Below, one piece after another: positions 1 to 6,755 of a DNA stretch of 13,105 nucleotides; position 1 is the first letter of the stretch; each line of letters begins with the position of its first letter. The stretch spans positions 1 through 13,105 of the forward strand of contig JAHQVR010000039.1 of assembly GCA_019634245.1 (NCBI GenBank), written 5' to 3'. This stretch comes from Gammaproteobacteria bacterium. GTDB taxonomy: Bacteria > Pseudomonadota > Gammaproteobacteria > Granulosicoccales > Granulosicoccaceae. The translations under genes and the position numbers were made by a program. The notes under the pieces were generated by a model. That model had not been told where the DNA came from. It did no database searches and saw only the letters and a program-made list of their open reading frames with translations.

Positions 1-2
1 TA

Positions 3-158
3 GTTAAACTTTCCGGTTCTGCCGGTCGATTCCGCTCTCCAGTCTGGCCTCAAGTGGTGTTAATCAACGAAGGACTAATGCCGAGTGCTAACATCTGCCG
101 CTTAAGAATTACGGTGAATGCTTTAATTGAGTTTATTCATTTGCACATTAGAAAATGA
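3..158 (+). other. Open frame tail upstream of sppA, possible 3' end of an upstream gene
   Basis: Frame 3 is open from the left edge to a TGA at 156-158, about 51 codons, and would end just before the sppA start. The last residues (RITVNALIEF) faintly resemble the C-terminal helix of LysR-type regulators, which often reads like VRAFIDFL, but this is too weak for a call. An open frame of this length can also occur by chance. No ribosome binding site can be judged because any start lies outside the window. No other frame on either strand is open across this stretch. Confidence 0.2.
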
Positions 159-169
159 GGTCGACTTAC

Positions 170-1129
170 ATGAGTAACCCGGAAGGCTCAGCGGCTCAGA
201 CTGAACAACGTGCCCAACTGATACTGGCGCATTTGGTCAAAGAGACGTTAAAAGAAAAAAAACGCTCGAGACGATGGTCGATCTTTTGGCGTTGTTTGAT
301 TTTTGGCTATCTGACCATCGCCTTTGTTCTTTGGGCACTGAGTATGGCGGGAAAACTGCCGATGGGCATGGCGTCGGGAAAGCACACGGCGGTGGTCAAT
401 GTGCATGGTGTGATTGCTGATGGTGAAATCGCCAGTGTGGACCCGGTGATTGATAGTTTGGAAGCAGCGCTTGAGGACAACGGAACGGTTGGGGTGATAC
501 TCGACATCAACAGTCCGGGAGGTAGTCCGGTGCAATCGGGCATTATCTATGCGGAAATCCAACGCTTGAGGGCAGAACACCCAGACATTCCCATCCATGC
601 GGTCGTTGGAGATATTGCCGCATCCGGGGGCTATTACATTGCTGCGGCTGCTGAGAATATTTATGCCGACCAAGCCAGTATTGTTGGTTCCATTGGGGTG
701 CGGATGGATTCGTTCGGTGCGGTTGAGGCGTTGGATAAATTGGGCATTGAGAGGCGATTGCTTACGGCTGGCGAATACAAAGGCTTGGCGGATCCCTTTT
801 TGCCAGTGGACTCAGCGGTTAATGAACATTTAACGGACATGCTAGAGACGGTACACAATCAATTTATTAATGCTGTGAAAATTGGGCGCGGTGATCGCCT
901 GGTGGAAGACAATGATGTCTTCTCTGGGTTGATCTGGAGTGGTGAGCAAGCCTTGAAAAAAGGCTTGGTGGATCAGTTAGCCGATCGGCGCCAAGTGGCT
1001 AGGGAAGTCTTTGAAGCGGAACGATTGGTGGATTTTACTTACCAGCCGGATTTTGCCTCTACCGTTGCCAGACGACTGGGTGCCTCGTTCGGCGCAACGA
1101 TTAAACAGTGGTTCCAATTCTCCTGGTAG
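170..1129 (+). CDS. sppA: Signal peptide peptidase SppA, short form (S49 family serine protease)
   Basis: Membrane-anchored S49 peptidase of 319 residues, expected to degrade cleaved signal peptides and other membrane-embedded fragments at the periplasmic face. A charged N-terminus is followed by one hydrophobic anchor at about residues 38-60. The protease core then carries SPGGSP at 115-120 and GDIAASGGYY with the nucleophile Ser152. The general-base Lys204 lies in GEYKGLADPF. The Ser-Lys spacing of 52 matches the short Bacillus-type SppA (Ser147/Lys199), not the duplicated 67-kDa E. coli form. I chose ATG 170 because TGAGG at 156-160 is well spaced as a Shine-Dalgarno; ATG 155 would add five residues (MRSTY). 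The stop touches the start region of tsaE, so the two are probably co-transcribed. SohB-like proteases are relatives, but the length and motifs fit SppA better. Confidence 0.92.
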   Translation: MSNPEGSAAQTEQRAQLILAHLVKETLKEKKRSRRWSIFWRCLIFGYLTIAFVLWALSMAGKLPMGMASGKHTAVVNVHGVIADGEIASVDPVIDSLEAALEDNGTVGVILDINSPGGSPVQSGIIYAEIQRLRAEHPDIPIHAVVGDIAASGGYYIAAAAENIYADQASIVGSIGVRMDSFGAVEALDKLGIERRLLTAGEYKGLADPFLPVDSAVNEHLTDMLETVHNQFINAVKIGRGDRLVEDNDVFSGLIWSGEQALKKGLVDQLADRRQVAREVFEAERLVDFTYQPDFASTVARRLGASFGATIKQWFQFSW

Positions 1130-1146
1130 TGAAGGCGACACTTTCC

Positions 1147-1557
1147 GTGAAGGCACTACCTCTCGCTACTGAAGACGCTTTGATAGAGTGCGCGCGTGAT
1201 TTTGCTGCATCGCTTACAGCGCCGGCCGTGGTTTTTCTCAGCGGTGAACTGGGAGCAGGTAAAAGTGTGTTTGCGCGCGCGGTAATCCACAGTTTAGGGT
1301 TCCGAGGCGGAGTGAAGAGCCCAACCTACACGCTAGTAGAAACCTACACCACCTCGCAGTGGCGCATTGCTCACCTGGATTTGTATCGATTGGTTTCAAG
1401 CGAGGAGCTTCATTACATTGGATTTGAAGATATTGTGGCAAACCATGATCTTTTGCTAATCGAATGGCCAGAGAGGGGAGAAGATGCGCTTCCAGAACCC
1501 ACTCATCAGTTGCTGATCGAGTATGCCGACACTGGTCGGAAAATTTCTGGCCTATAA
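1147..1557 (+). CDS. tsaE: tRNA threonylcarbamoyladenosine biosynthesis ATPase TsaE
   Basis: P-loop ATPase that works with TsaB and TsaD to make t6A at position 37 of ANN-decoding tRNAs in the cytoplasm. Visible motifs are Walker A GELGAGKS, the family signature KSPTYTLVE, HLDLYRL, and the Walker B-like LLLIEWPERG. The start is uncertain. GTG 1147 has GAAGG 11 nt upstream and fits the E. coli N-terminus (an aligned LP precedes the first helix). GTG 1129 overlaps the sppA stop as TAGTG and would add six residues. GTG 1108 lies inside sppA and is unlikely. The C-terminus stops at GRKISGL, roughly 15 residues earlier than E. coli TsaE; neither other frame downstream restores a recognisable tail. 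The usual upstream partner nnr (yjeF) is absent and sppA takes its place. Confidence 0.93.
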   Translation: MKALPLATEDALIECARDFAASLTAPAVVFLSGELGAGKSVFARAVIHSLGFRGGVKSPTYTLVETYTTSQWRIAHLDLYRLVSSEELHYIGFEDIVANHDLLLIEWPERGEDALPEPTHQLLIEYADTGRKISGL

Positions 1558-1678
1558 ACCGGCACTGGTCATTTTGCTTCCCACTATTTCGGTTTGAATG
1601 TGGCCAACAGTCATTGGACTCAGGACAAAATGGACTATCTTTTAGGTCGGGGTGTGTCTGTGTTGGAGGTTCATTGTT
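1558..1678 (+). other. 121-nt spacer between tsaE and the amidase gene
   Basis: No open frame resembling a protein is seen. A poor sigma70-like pair, TTGGAC at 1615-1620 then TATCTT 16 nt later, could fire toward the amidase gene, but the -35 match is weak and I do not call it a promoter. The only clear signal is GGAGG at 1665-1669, the ribosome binding site of the amidase. In E. coli tsaE and amiB nearly abut, so this gap is unusually long. Confidence 0.4.
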
Positions 1679-2863
1679 GTGCCGATTAGTCGTCGTCAGC
1701 TTCTTGCCGGATGGGGTGGTTTTGGGCTTAGCTGTGCATTTCGCCCAGCGCGGGCAGCGGCGACAGTGTCTGCGGTTAAAGTGGTGCAACAAGACAATGT
1801 GATGTTGCACATCGATCTGGATCAGCCTGTACCCGGATTGAAGCTTTTCACATTGGACGATCCCCATCGCTTGGTGATCGATCTACCGTTTACCGTGGCG
1901 CACTCATCGCTTGCCAACGCTGCTTTTGAGGAGGGGGCGGTTGCGGCTGTGCGTTTCGGCGTGCACGACGCTGAGCATTTACGAATCGTGGTGGATATGC
2001 GTGAAGCCTCGCAGCCGGCGTTTCGTCATGTGAATCGGCAAGGCAGTTACCGCCTGTTGGTGGATTTGGGAGTGCCTGGCGTGCCTGACACTACCCAGAC
2101 ACCTCCCGAAGCCAACCCCCTATCTACAGATCAGCCATTACGGAATGTCGTAATCGCGATTGATGCAGGACATGGGGGTAAGGACCCAGGAGCATTGGGA
2201 CAGCGCCGAACGCAAGAAAAAGATGTCACGTTGAATATTGCCATTCGATTGCACAATCGCCTGGCGGCGCAGCCTGGGATTACACCCGTTCTTACCCGTG
2301 AAACGGACGTTTTTTTAACTTTGCGAGATCGCATTAGGGTTGCTCGTGAGAAAAAAGCCGATATTTTTGTCTCGATTCATGCAGATGCGTTTAAACGCAA
2401 AGCGGCTGCGGGTAGCTCAGTGTATGCGCTGTCTCTCAAAGGTGCGAGCTCTGAAGCTGCCGCTTGGTTAGCAAAAAAGGAAAATGAAGTCGATGCGCTG
2501 TTTGGTGATGTAGCGCTTGATGGTTTAAGCGATGATCTAAAATCAACACTACTGGATTTGGCCCAGAACACCACGTTAGAGGCGAGTCTGGATTTAGGCG
2601 GTGAGGTGTTACAACAGCTTAAAGAGATCGGTCCCGTGCACAAACAAACCGTTGAGCAAGCGAACTTTGCTGTGCTCAAATCCCCGGACATTCCGTCGAT
2701 ACTCATCGAAACGGCGTTCATTTCTAATCTTCAAGAAGAGAAGAAATTAAATAACGCGAGGTACCAAGAAACGCTGGCCAAGGCGATCCAAGACGGCCTG
2801 CTTCAGTTTCTCAAGCGCCGTGCTCCTGAGGGCACGCACTACCACGCCAACCGTTCCGGCTAA
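1679..2863 (+). CDS. amiC: Tat-exported N-acetylmuramoyl-L-alanine amidase (AmiA/B/C family)
   Basis: Periplasmic zinc amidase that cuts the lactyl-amide bond between MurNAc and L-Ala to split septal peptidoglycan; 394 residues. Start GTG 1679 is set by a strong GGAGG at 1665-1669, nine nt upstream. The N-terminus has a twin-arginine signal, S-R-R-Q-L-L at residues 4-9, then a hydrophobic stretch and an ARAAA cleavage region near 24-28. An AMIN septal-targeting domain follows at about 30-130, then an Amidase_3 domain. Zinc ligands are His165 (DAGHGG), Glu180 and His234 (SIHAD); the catalytic Glu344 lies in LIETAFISN. A long helical insertion at about 250-320 matches the autoinhibitory helix of EnvC/NlpD-activated amidases. 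There is no C-terminal LysM, unlike many AmiB proteins. Operon position (tsaE-x-mutL) is that of amiB, but the domain plan and Tat signal are AmiC-like, so the symbol is approximate. Confidence 0.9.
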   Translation: MPISRRQLLAGWGGFGLSCAFRPARAAATVSAVKVVQQDNVMLHIDLDQPVPGLKLFTLDDPHRLVIDLPFTVAHSSLANAAFEEGAVAAVRFGVHDAEHLRIVVDMREASQPAFRHVNRQGSYRLLVDLGVPGVPDTTQTPPEANPLSTDQPLRNVVIAIDAGHGGKDPGALGQRRTQEKDVTLNIAIRLHNRLAAQPGITPVLTRETDVFLTLRDRIRVAREKKADIFVSIHADAFKRKAAAGSSVYALSLKGASSEAAAWLAKKENEVDALFGDVALDGLSDDLKSTLLDLAQNTTLEASLDLGGEVLQQLKEIGPVHKQTVEQANFAVLKSPDIPSILIETAFISNLQEEKKLNNARYQETLAKAIQDGLLQFLKRRAPEGTHYHANRSG

Positions 2864-2997
2864 CCCGGGTCGGACCCAAACCGAATTTCCAGCCCCATAT
2901 CCGCCAGGCCTATAGGCGGGTCGGACCTGGCATCGGCCGCATTCGCGTGTGGGGCGGCCTAGACAAATCAACCACTTGATTAGGTCCGACCCGAGTT
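2864..2997. repeat. Palindrome-rich intergenic element with three GGGTCGGACC-type copies
   Basis: The 134 nt between the amidase stop and mutL hold three copies of an odd palindrome, GGGTC-G-GACCC. Copy 1 (2867-2877) is direct, copy 2 (2917-2928, CGGGTCGGACCT) is direct, and copy 3 (2982-2993, AGGTCCGACCCG) is the exact 12-nt inverse of copy 2. Further stems are CCGCC/GGCGG (2901-2905/2915-2919, containing the palindrome GCCTATAGGC at 2908-2917), GGCCGC/GCGGCC (2935-2940/2954-2959) and AATCAA/TTGATT (2966-2971/2976-2981, loop CCAC). The last two lie inside the stem formed by copies 2 and 3, so the whole can fold as a three-way junction. It looks like a REP- or MITE-type repeat, possibly transposase-dispersed, inserted in an operon that is tight in relatives. 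No coding frame is evident. Confidence 0.7.
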
Positions 2998-3009
2998 ATG
3001 ATGGTGGGC

Positions 3010-4905
3010 ATGCCGATTCAACAACTGCCGGATCATTTAATTAATCAAATCGCCGCCGGTGAAGTAGTGGAGCGGCCTGCGTCCATCGTTAAGGAGCTGG
3101 TGGAAAACAGCCTGGATGCGGGGGCGACCCGAATCGATATCGAGTTGGAGCAGGGTGGCCTCGAACGAATTCGCATCACAGACAATGGGGCGGGTATCGA
3201 GGAAGCTGAGTTGGCGCTAGCCCTGAGTCGCCATGCGACGAGCAAGATCGACTCACTCGACGATCTGCAATCGGTCGCAACGCTAGGATTCCGGGGCGAA
3301 GCACTGCCGAGTATCGCTTCAGTGTCTCGGCTAACACTTATTTCTAAGCCTGCTGACTCCGAACATGCCTGGCAAATTGAATATCGTTATGACGGCGGTG
3401 TGGAACAAACACCCGCTGCTCACCCTAACGGCACCACGGTAGATGTGGGTCAGCTTTTTTATAACGTACCCGCTCGGAGAAAGTTCATGCGCACGCCGCG
3501 CACGGAATACTCACGCTGTGAGCAGGTGATAAAGACGGTCGCTATGGCTCACCCGCAGTGTGCCTTCAGTCTGGTTCATAATCGAAAAAAAATTCATCAG
3601 TGGGATCCAGCGTTAGACCTGCCGACAATGGACAGTCGGATCGCGCAATTGCTCGGCGATGCCTTTGGCCAGGCTGCGCGACGAGTGGACATTGAAGGCG
3701 CAGGCATTCAGCTCAATGGCTGGATTGCCGATCCCAGCTTCTCTCGAAGCCAGCCGGATATGCAGTATTTTTTTGTTAACAGCCGACCGGTAAGAGACAA
3801 GGTGGTGGCCAATGCGGTAAAGCAGGCTTTCAGCGATGTTATCTACCACCAACGCTACCCAGCGTTTGTATTGTTTTTAGGTGTTGATCCCGAAGCGGTG
3901 GATGTAAACGTGCACCCCGGCAAACAAGAGGTGCGTTTTCGTGATAGCCAGCTGATTCACAGCTTCATCCGACGCTCGATTAAGGAGTACTTGGCTGATA
4001 TATCGCCTGAGTTCCGAAGTCAACAGTCCGCATCTTCTGATTCTGTCCGTGAACCTGCGCTGTCGTTCACTGGCGAGCGTGCCAGTAGCGCTACGCGTGC
4101 GCCGCTACAGCACACCATGCCGCTCAGTGCTCAGGAGCAGTTGGATGCCATGCAAAAACTGTATGCATCACCAGATGCAGACCAATCCACTGCTTTGAGG
4201 GCGACACAGATAAGTGCAAGCGGCACAAAAGCAGCGTATGAACCGACTAGCACTGCGAATCAACCATTGAGTCCGTATTCAAGAGCAAACACCCAGGCAT
4301 CAGAGCATACCGATGAGGATATACCTCCCCTAGGGTATGCACTGGCCCACGTGCACGGTGTTTATATTGTGTCGCAAAGTCAGGCTGGGTTAATACTCGT
4401 TGATGCACACGCAGCTCACGAACGCATCACGTATGAGCGCTTAAAATCTGCGTATGCTAGCGGCACAGTCGCCTCTCAAAGCTTGTTAGTACCTGTGTCT
4501 GTCTCACTGAGTGAAACAGAAGCTGATGACTGTGAGGCCCACTCTGAGTTACTCGCCCGGCTAGGGTTGGGGGTGGATCGTCTGGCACCTGGCTCAGTGT
4601 CGATACTCCGGGTACCGGCCATGCTCGGTACGCACAATGTGGAAATATTGTTGCGCGATGTGCTTGCAGATCTTCGCAATCATGGCAGCAGTCAACGCAT
4701 TGAAGATGCACTGGATGCGGTGCTGTCATCGATGGCTTGCCATGGGTCGGTGCGCGCAAACCGTCAACTTACACTGCCAGAGATGAACGCATTGCTTCGG
4801 CAAATAGAAGTCACCCCAAACAGCGGACAGTGCAATCACGGTCGACCGACTTACACGGAACTAAGCATGAATGCTATGGACAAGCTGTTTCTGCGCGGCC
4901 GCTAG
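3010..4905 (+). CDS. mutL: DNA mismatch repair protein MutL, endonuclease type
   Basis: Mismatch repair matchmaker that couples MutS to strand incision; 631 residues from ATG 3010. The N-terminal GHKL ATPase shows ELVENSLDAG, DNGAGI and LGFRGEA. It is followed by the transducer domain, a Ser/Thr/Ala-rich linker at about 340-430 and the C-terminal dimerisation domain. That domain keeps endonuclease-type metal motifs: DAHAAHERITYE at about 465-476 (consensus DQHA-x2-E-x4-E), ACHGSVRA from 576, and CNHGRP from 608 (consensus CPHGRP). QSLLVP at 490-495 looks like a beta-clamp binding motif. E. coli MutL lacks this set, so nicking is probably done by MutL without MutH. Homologues begin MPIQxLP, favouring ATG 3010, but ATG 2998 and 3001 are in frame; none has a clear Shine-Dalgarno. 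miaA follows after six bases. Confidence 0.97.
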   Translation: MPIQQLPDHLINQIAAGEVVERPASIVKELVENSLDAGATRIDIELEQGGLERIRITDNGAGIEEAELALALSRHATSKIDSLDDLQSVATLGFRGEALPSIASVSRLTLISKPADSEHAWQIEYRYDGGVEQTPAAHPNGTTVDVGQLFYNVPARRKFMRTPRTEYSRCEQVIKTVAMAHPQCAFSLVHNRKKIHQWDPALDLPTMDSRIAQLLGDAFGQAARRVDIEGAGIQLNGWIADPSFSRSQPDMQYFFVNSRPVRDKVVANAVKQAFSDVIYHQRYPAFVLFLGVDPEAVDVNVHPGKQEVRFRDSQLIHSFIRRSIKEYLADISPEFRSQQSASSDSVREPALSFTGERASSATRAPLQHTMPLSAQEQLDAMQKLYASPDADQSTALRATQISASGTKAAYEPTSTANQPLSPYSRANTQASEHTDEDIPPLGYALAHVHGVYIVSQSQAGLILVDAHAAHERITYERLKSAYASGTVASQSLLVPVSVSLSETEADDCEAHSELLARLGLGVDRLAPGSVSILRVPAMLGTHNVEILLRDVLADLRNHGSSQRIEDALDAVLSSMACHGSVRANRQLTLPEMNALLRQIEVTPNSGQCNHGRPTYTELSMNAMDKLFLRGR

Positions 4906-4911
4906 ATCAAC

Positions 4912-5841
4912 ATGTCTTCTGTGTTGTTCTTAATGGGGCCGACAGCCAGCGGTAAAACGGCTTTGGCTGTTGCTTTAGCGCAAGCACTGAATGGCGAGAT
5001 CATTAGTGTCGACTCTGCGTTGGTGTATCGAGGTCTCGACATCGGCACCGCAAAACCATCGCAAGAAGAGCGAGGTGGCATTACCCATCACTTGATCGAC
5101 GTGTGTGAACCAACCGATGCCTACTCAGCTGCTCGATTCGTCAAAGATGCCACTGAATTAATTTCTGATATTACCCACCGAGGTAGAACGCCCATCCTTG
5201 CCGGCGGAACGATGTTGTATTTCCAAGCATTGGAAAAGGGTTTAAGTCCATTGCCTGAGGCAAATGCACAAATAAGACAACAACTCGTTGATGAAGCAAA
5301 CCACAAAGGCTGGGAATCTTTGCATGAAGAATTGGCTCAAGTCGACCCTCGCTCGGCCGCCAGAATCCATCCGAATGATCCGCAACGCTTGCAACGCGCA
5401 CTGGAAGTTTATCGCATCAGTGGGCAGTCTTTGAGTACACTGCAAGAACAAACAGGCAGTGGGTTGAGCTGCCCCAAGGTGAAACTGGCCTTGCTTCCTG
5501 AGTCCCGGCAAGACTTACACAAAAGAATTGAGCGTCGATTTGATTGCATGTTGTCGCAAGGGTTTGTCGAAGAGGTGTTGCAGCTAAAAACCCTGGGCTT
5601 AGATCGGGATTTGCCGGCGATGCGTGCTGTGGGGTATCGGCAAGCCTTCGAACATCTTGCAGGCGATTGGACTTTCGAGCAATTTCGGGAAAAAGCCATC
5701 GTCGCAACTCGACAGTTGGCCAAACGTCAGTTAACTTGGTTACGTGGTATGGATGATGTGATGTCAATACCCAGCGATACTTTGTCTTTGGAAGAACAAT
5801 TGAGCGCAGGCTTAACAGTCATTGAACAGCATGAGCATTGA
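4912..5841 (+). CDS. miaA: tRNA dimethylallyltransferase MiaA
   Basis: Transfers a dimethylallyl group from DMAPP to N6 of A37 in tRNAs reading UNN codons, the first step toward ms2i6A. Full length at 309 residues and collinear with E. coli MiaA. The P-loop GPTASGKT is at residues 9-16, followed by the SVDSALVYRG segment with Asp34, DIGTAKP, LAGGTMLYF, HPNDPQRLQRALEV, the GYRQ segment and ATRQLAKRQLTWLRG near the C-terminus. The start ATG is six bases after the mutL stop without a good Shine-Dalgarno, which suggests translational coupling in the operon. The last eleven bases overlap cysM. In most gammaproteobacteria hfq follows miaA; here it does not. Confidence 0.97.
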   Translation: MSSVLFLMGPTASGKTALAVALAQALNGEIISVDSALVYRGLDIGTAKPSQEERGGITHHLIDVCEPTDAYSAARFVKDATELISDITHRGRTPILAGGTMLYFQALEKGLSPLPEANAQIRQQLVDEANHKGWESLHEELAQVDPRSAARIHPNDPQRLQRALEVYRISGQSLSTLQEQTGSGLSCPKVKLALLPESRQDLHKRIERRFDCMLSQGFVEEVLQLKTLGLDRDLPAMRAVGYRQAFEHLAGDWTFEQFREKAIVATRQLAKRQLTWLRGMDDVMSIPSDTLSLEEQLSAGLTVIEQHEH

Positions 5842-6736
5842 TATACCAGATCTGATCAGTCAAGTGGGTAATACGCGTATCGTTCCTTTGGGGCGCTTGA
5901 TGGCTAATGACAATGGCAATCGCGTGTTTGCAAAACTTGAGGGCGATAATCCGGCTGGCTCGGTGAAAGATCGGCCAGCGGCCAACATGATTCTGGAAGC
6001 AATGCGTCGGGGAGATGTTAAAGTCGGTGAAAGGTTGATCGAAGCCACCAGTGGAAATACCGGTATCGCCTTGGCGATGGTCGCGGCTACGTTGGGGCTG
6101 AAGATCCGATTACTTATGCCTGACAATATGACCGAGGAGCGTAAGGCGTTAATGACGGCCTATGGCGCCGAGCTGCAGTTAGTCACCGAAGAAGAAGGTA
6201 TGGAGTACGCACGCGATTTAGCTGATGAGCAAGCCAAGCAGGGCGATGGGTTACTTCTGAATCAATTTGCGAATCCCGATAATCCGGCAGCACACTACAA
6301 AAGCACCGGTCCAGAAATTTGGAATGCCACAAAAGGTCTAATCACCCACTTTGTTAGCTCCATGGGCACCACAGGAACGATCATGGGCGTGTCGCGTTTT
6401 TTGAAAGAAAAAAATCCGGCGATACAGATTATCGGTGTACAACCCGAGGATGGATCCAGTATCCCAGGGATCAGGCGCTGGCCAGCTGCCTACTTACCCA
6501 AGATTTTTGAACCCGACCGGGTAGATCGGATTATTGATGTTAGTCAGGAAGCCGCTGAGAATAAGACACGGCAACTGGCACAAACCGAAGGAGTGCTAGC
6601 TGGAGTCTCCTCTGGAGGCGCTTTGTGCGCCTGTGATACCTTGGTGGAAGAGCTGGAGAACGCCACCATCGTGTCCATCGTTTGTGATCGCGGTGATCGG
6701 TATGTATCGAGCGGATTATTCTCTAATCCGCGGTAG
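5831..6736 (+). CDS. cysM: Cysteine synthase B, CysM
   Basis: PLP enzyme that makes cysteine (or S-sulfocysteine from thiosulfate) from O-acetylserine; 301 residues. The PLP lysine is Lys46 in NPAGSVKDRPA. The substrate-binding loop EATSGNTGIA, the glycine-rich PLP phosphate loop SSMGTTGT, and the CysM-type GSSIPGIRRWP segment are present; the last separates it from CysK. The C-terminal VSSGGA and CDRGDRY also match. I chose ATG 5831, which overlaps the miaA stop by eleven bases and fits homologue N-termini; TTG 5822 is an in-frame alternative. The overlap implies coupling to miaA. It is the last gene of the rightward cluster and converges on the FHA gene with a 19-bp gap. Confidence 0.96.
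   Translation: MSIDIPDLISQVGNTRIVPLGRLMANDNGNRVFAKLEGDNPAGSVKDRPAANMILEAMRRGDVKVGERLIEATSGNTGIALAMVAATLGLKIRLLMPDNMTEERKALMTAYGAELQLVTEEEGMEYARDLADEQAKQGDGLLLNQFANPDNPAAHYKSTGPEIWNATKGLITHFVSSMGTTGTIMGVSRFLKEKNPAIQIIGVQPEDGSSIPGIRRWPAAYLPKIFEPDRVDRIIDVSQEAAENKTRQLAQTEGVLAGVSSGGALCACDTLVEELENATIVSIVCDRGDRYVSSGLFSNPR
6711..6731 (+). terminator. Hairpin at the cysM 3' end, possible weak terminator
   Basis: GCGGATTA at 6711-6718 and TAATCCGC at 6724-6731 form a perfect 8-bp stem with a five-base loop (TTCTC). It sits within the last codons of cysM, two bases before the stop, at the meeting point with the convergent FHA gene. There is no real U-tract on either strand (only CTTTT at about 6743-6747), so intrinsic termination is uncertain; it could instead protect mRNA 3' ends. 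Confidence 0.35.
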
Positions 6737-6755
6737 CTAAGGCTTTTGGTCGGGG

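Noticed and set aside
1238..1867. Long leftward open frame (209 codons) opposite tsaE and the amidase N-terminus
   Set aside because: It crosses two well-supported genes on the other strand, has Cys/His/Arg-rich composition typical of antisense frames and matches no family I know.
4085..4094. Palindrome GTAGCGCTAC
   Set aside because: A single short palindrome inside the mutL linker coding sequence with no repeats or partner; likely chance.
6745..6755. GGTCGG near the cysM stop as another copy of the mutL-upstream repeat
   Set aside because: Only six bases match and the GACC half of the palindrome is missing.
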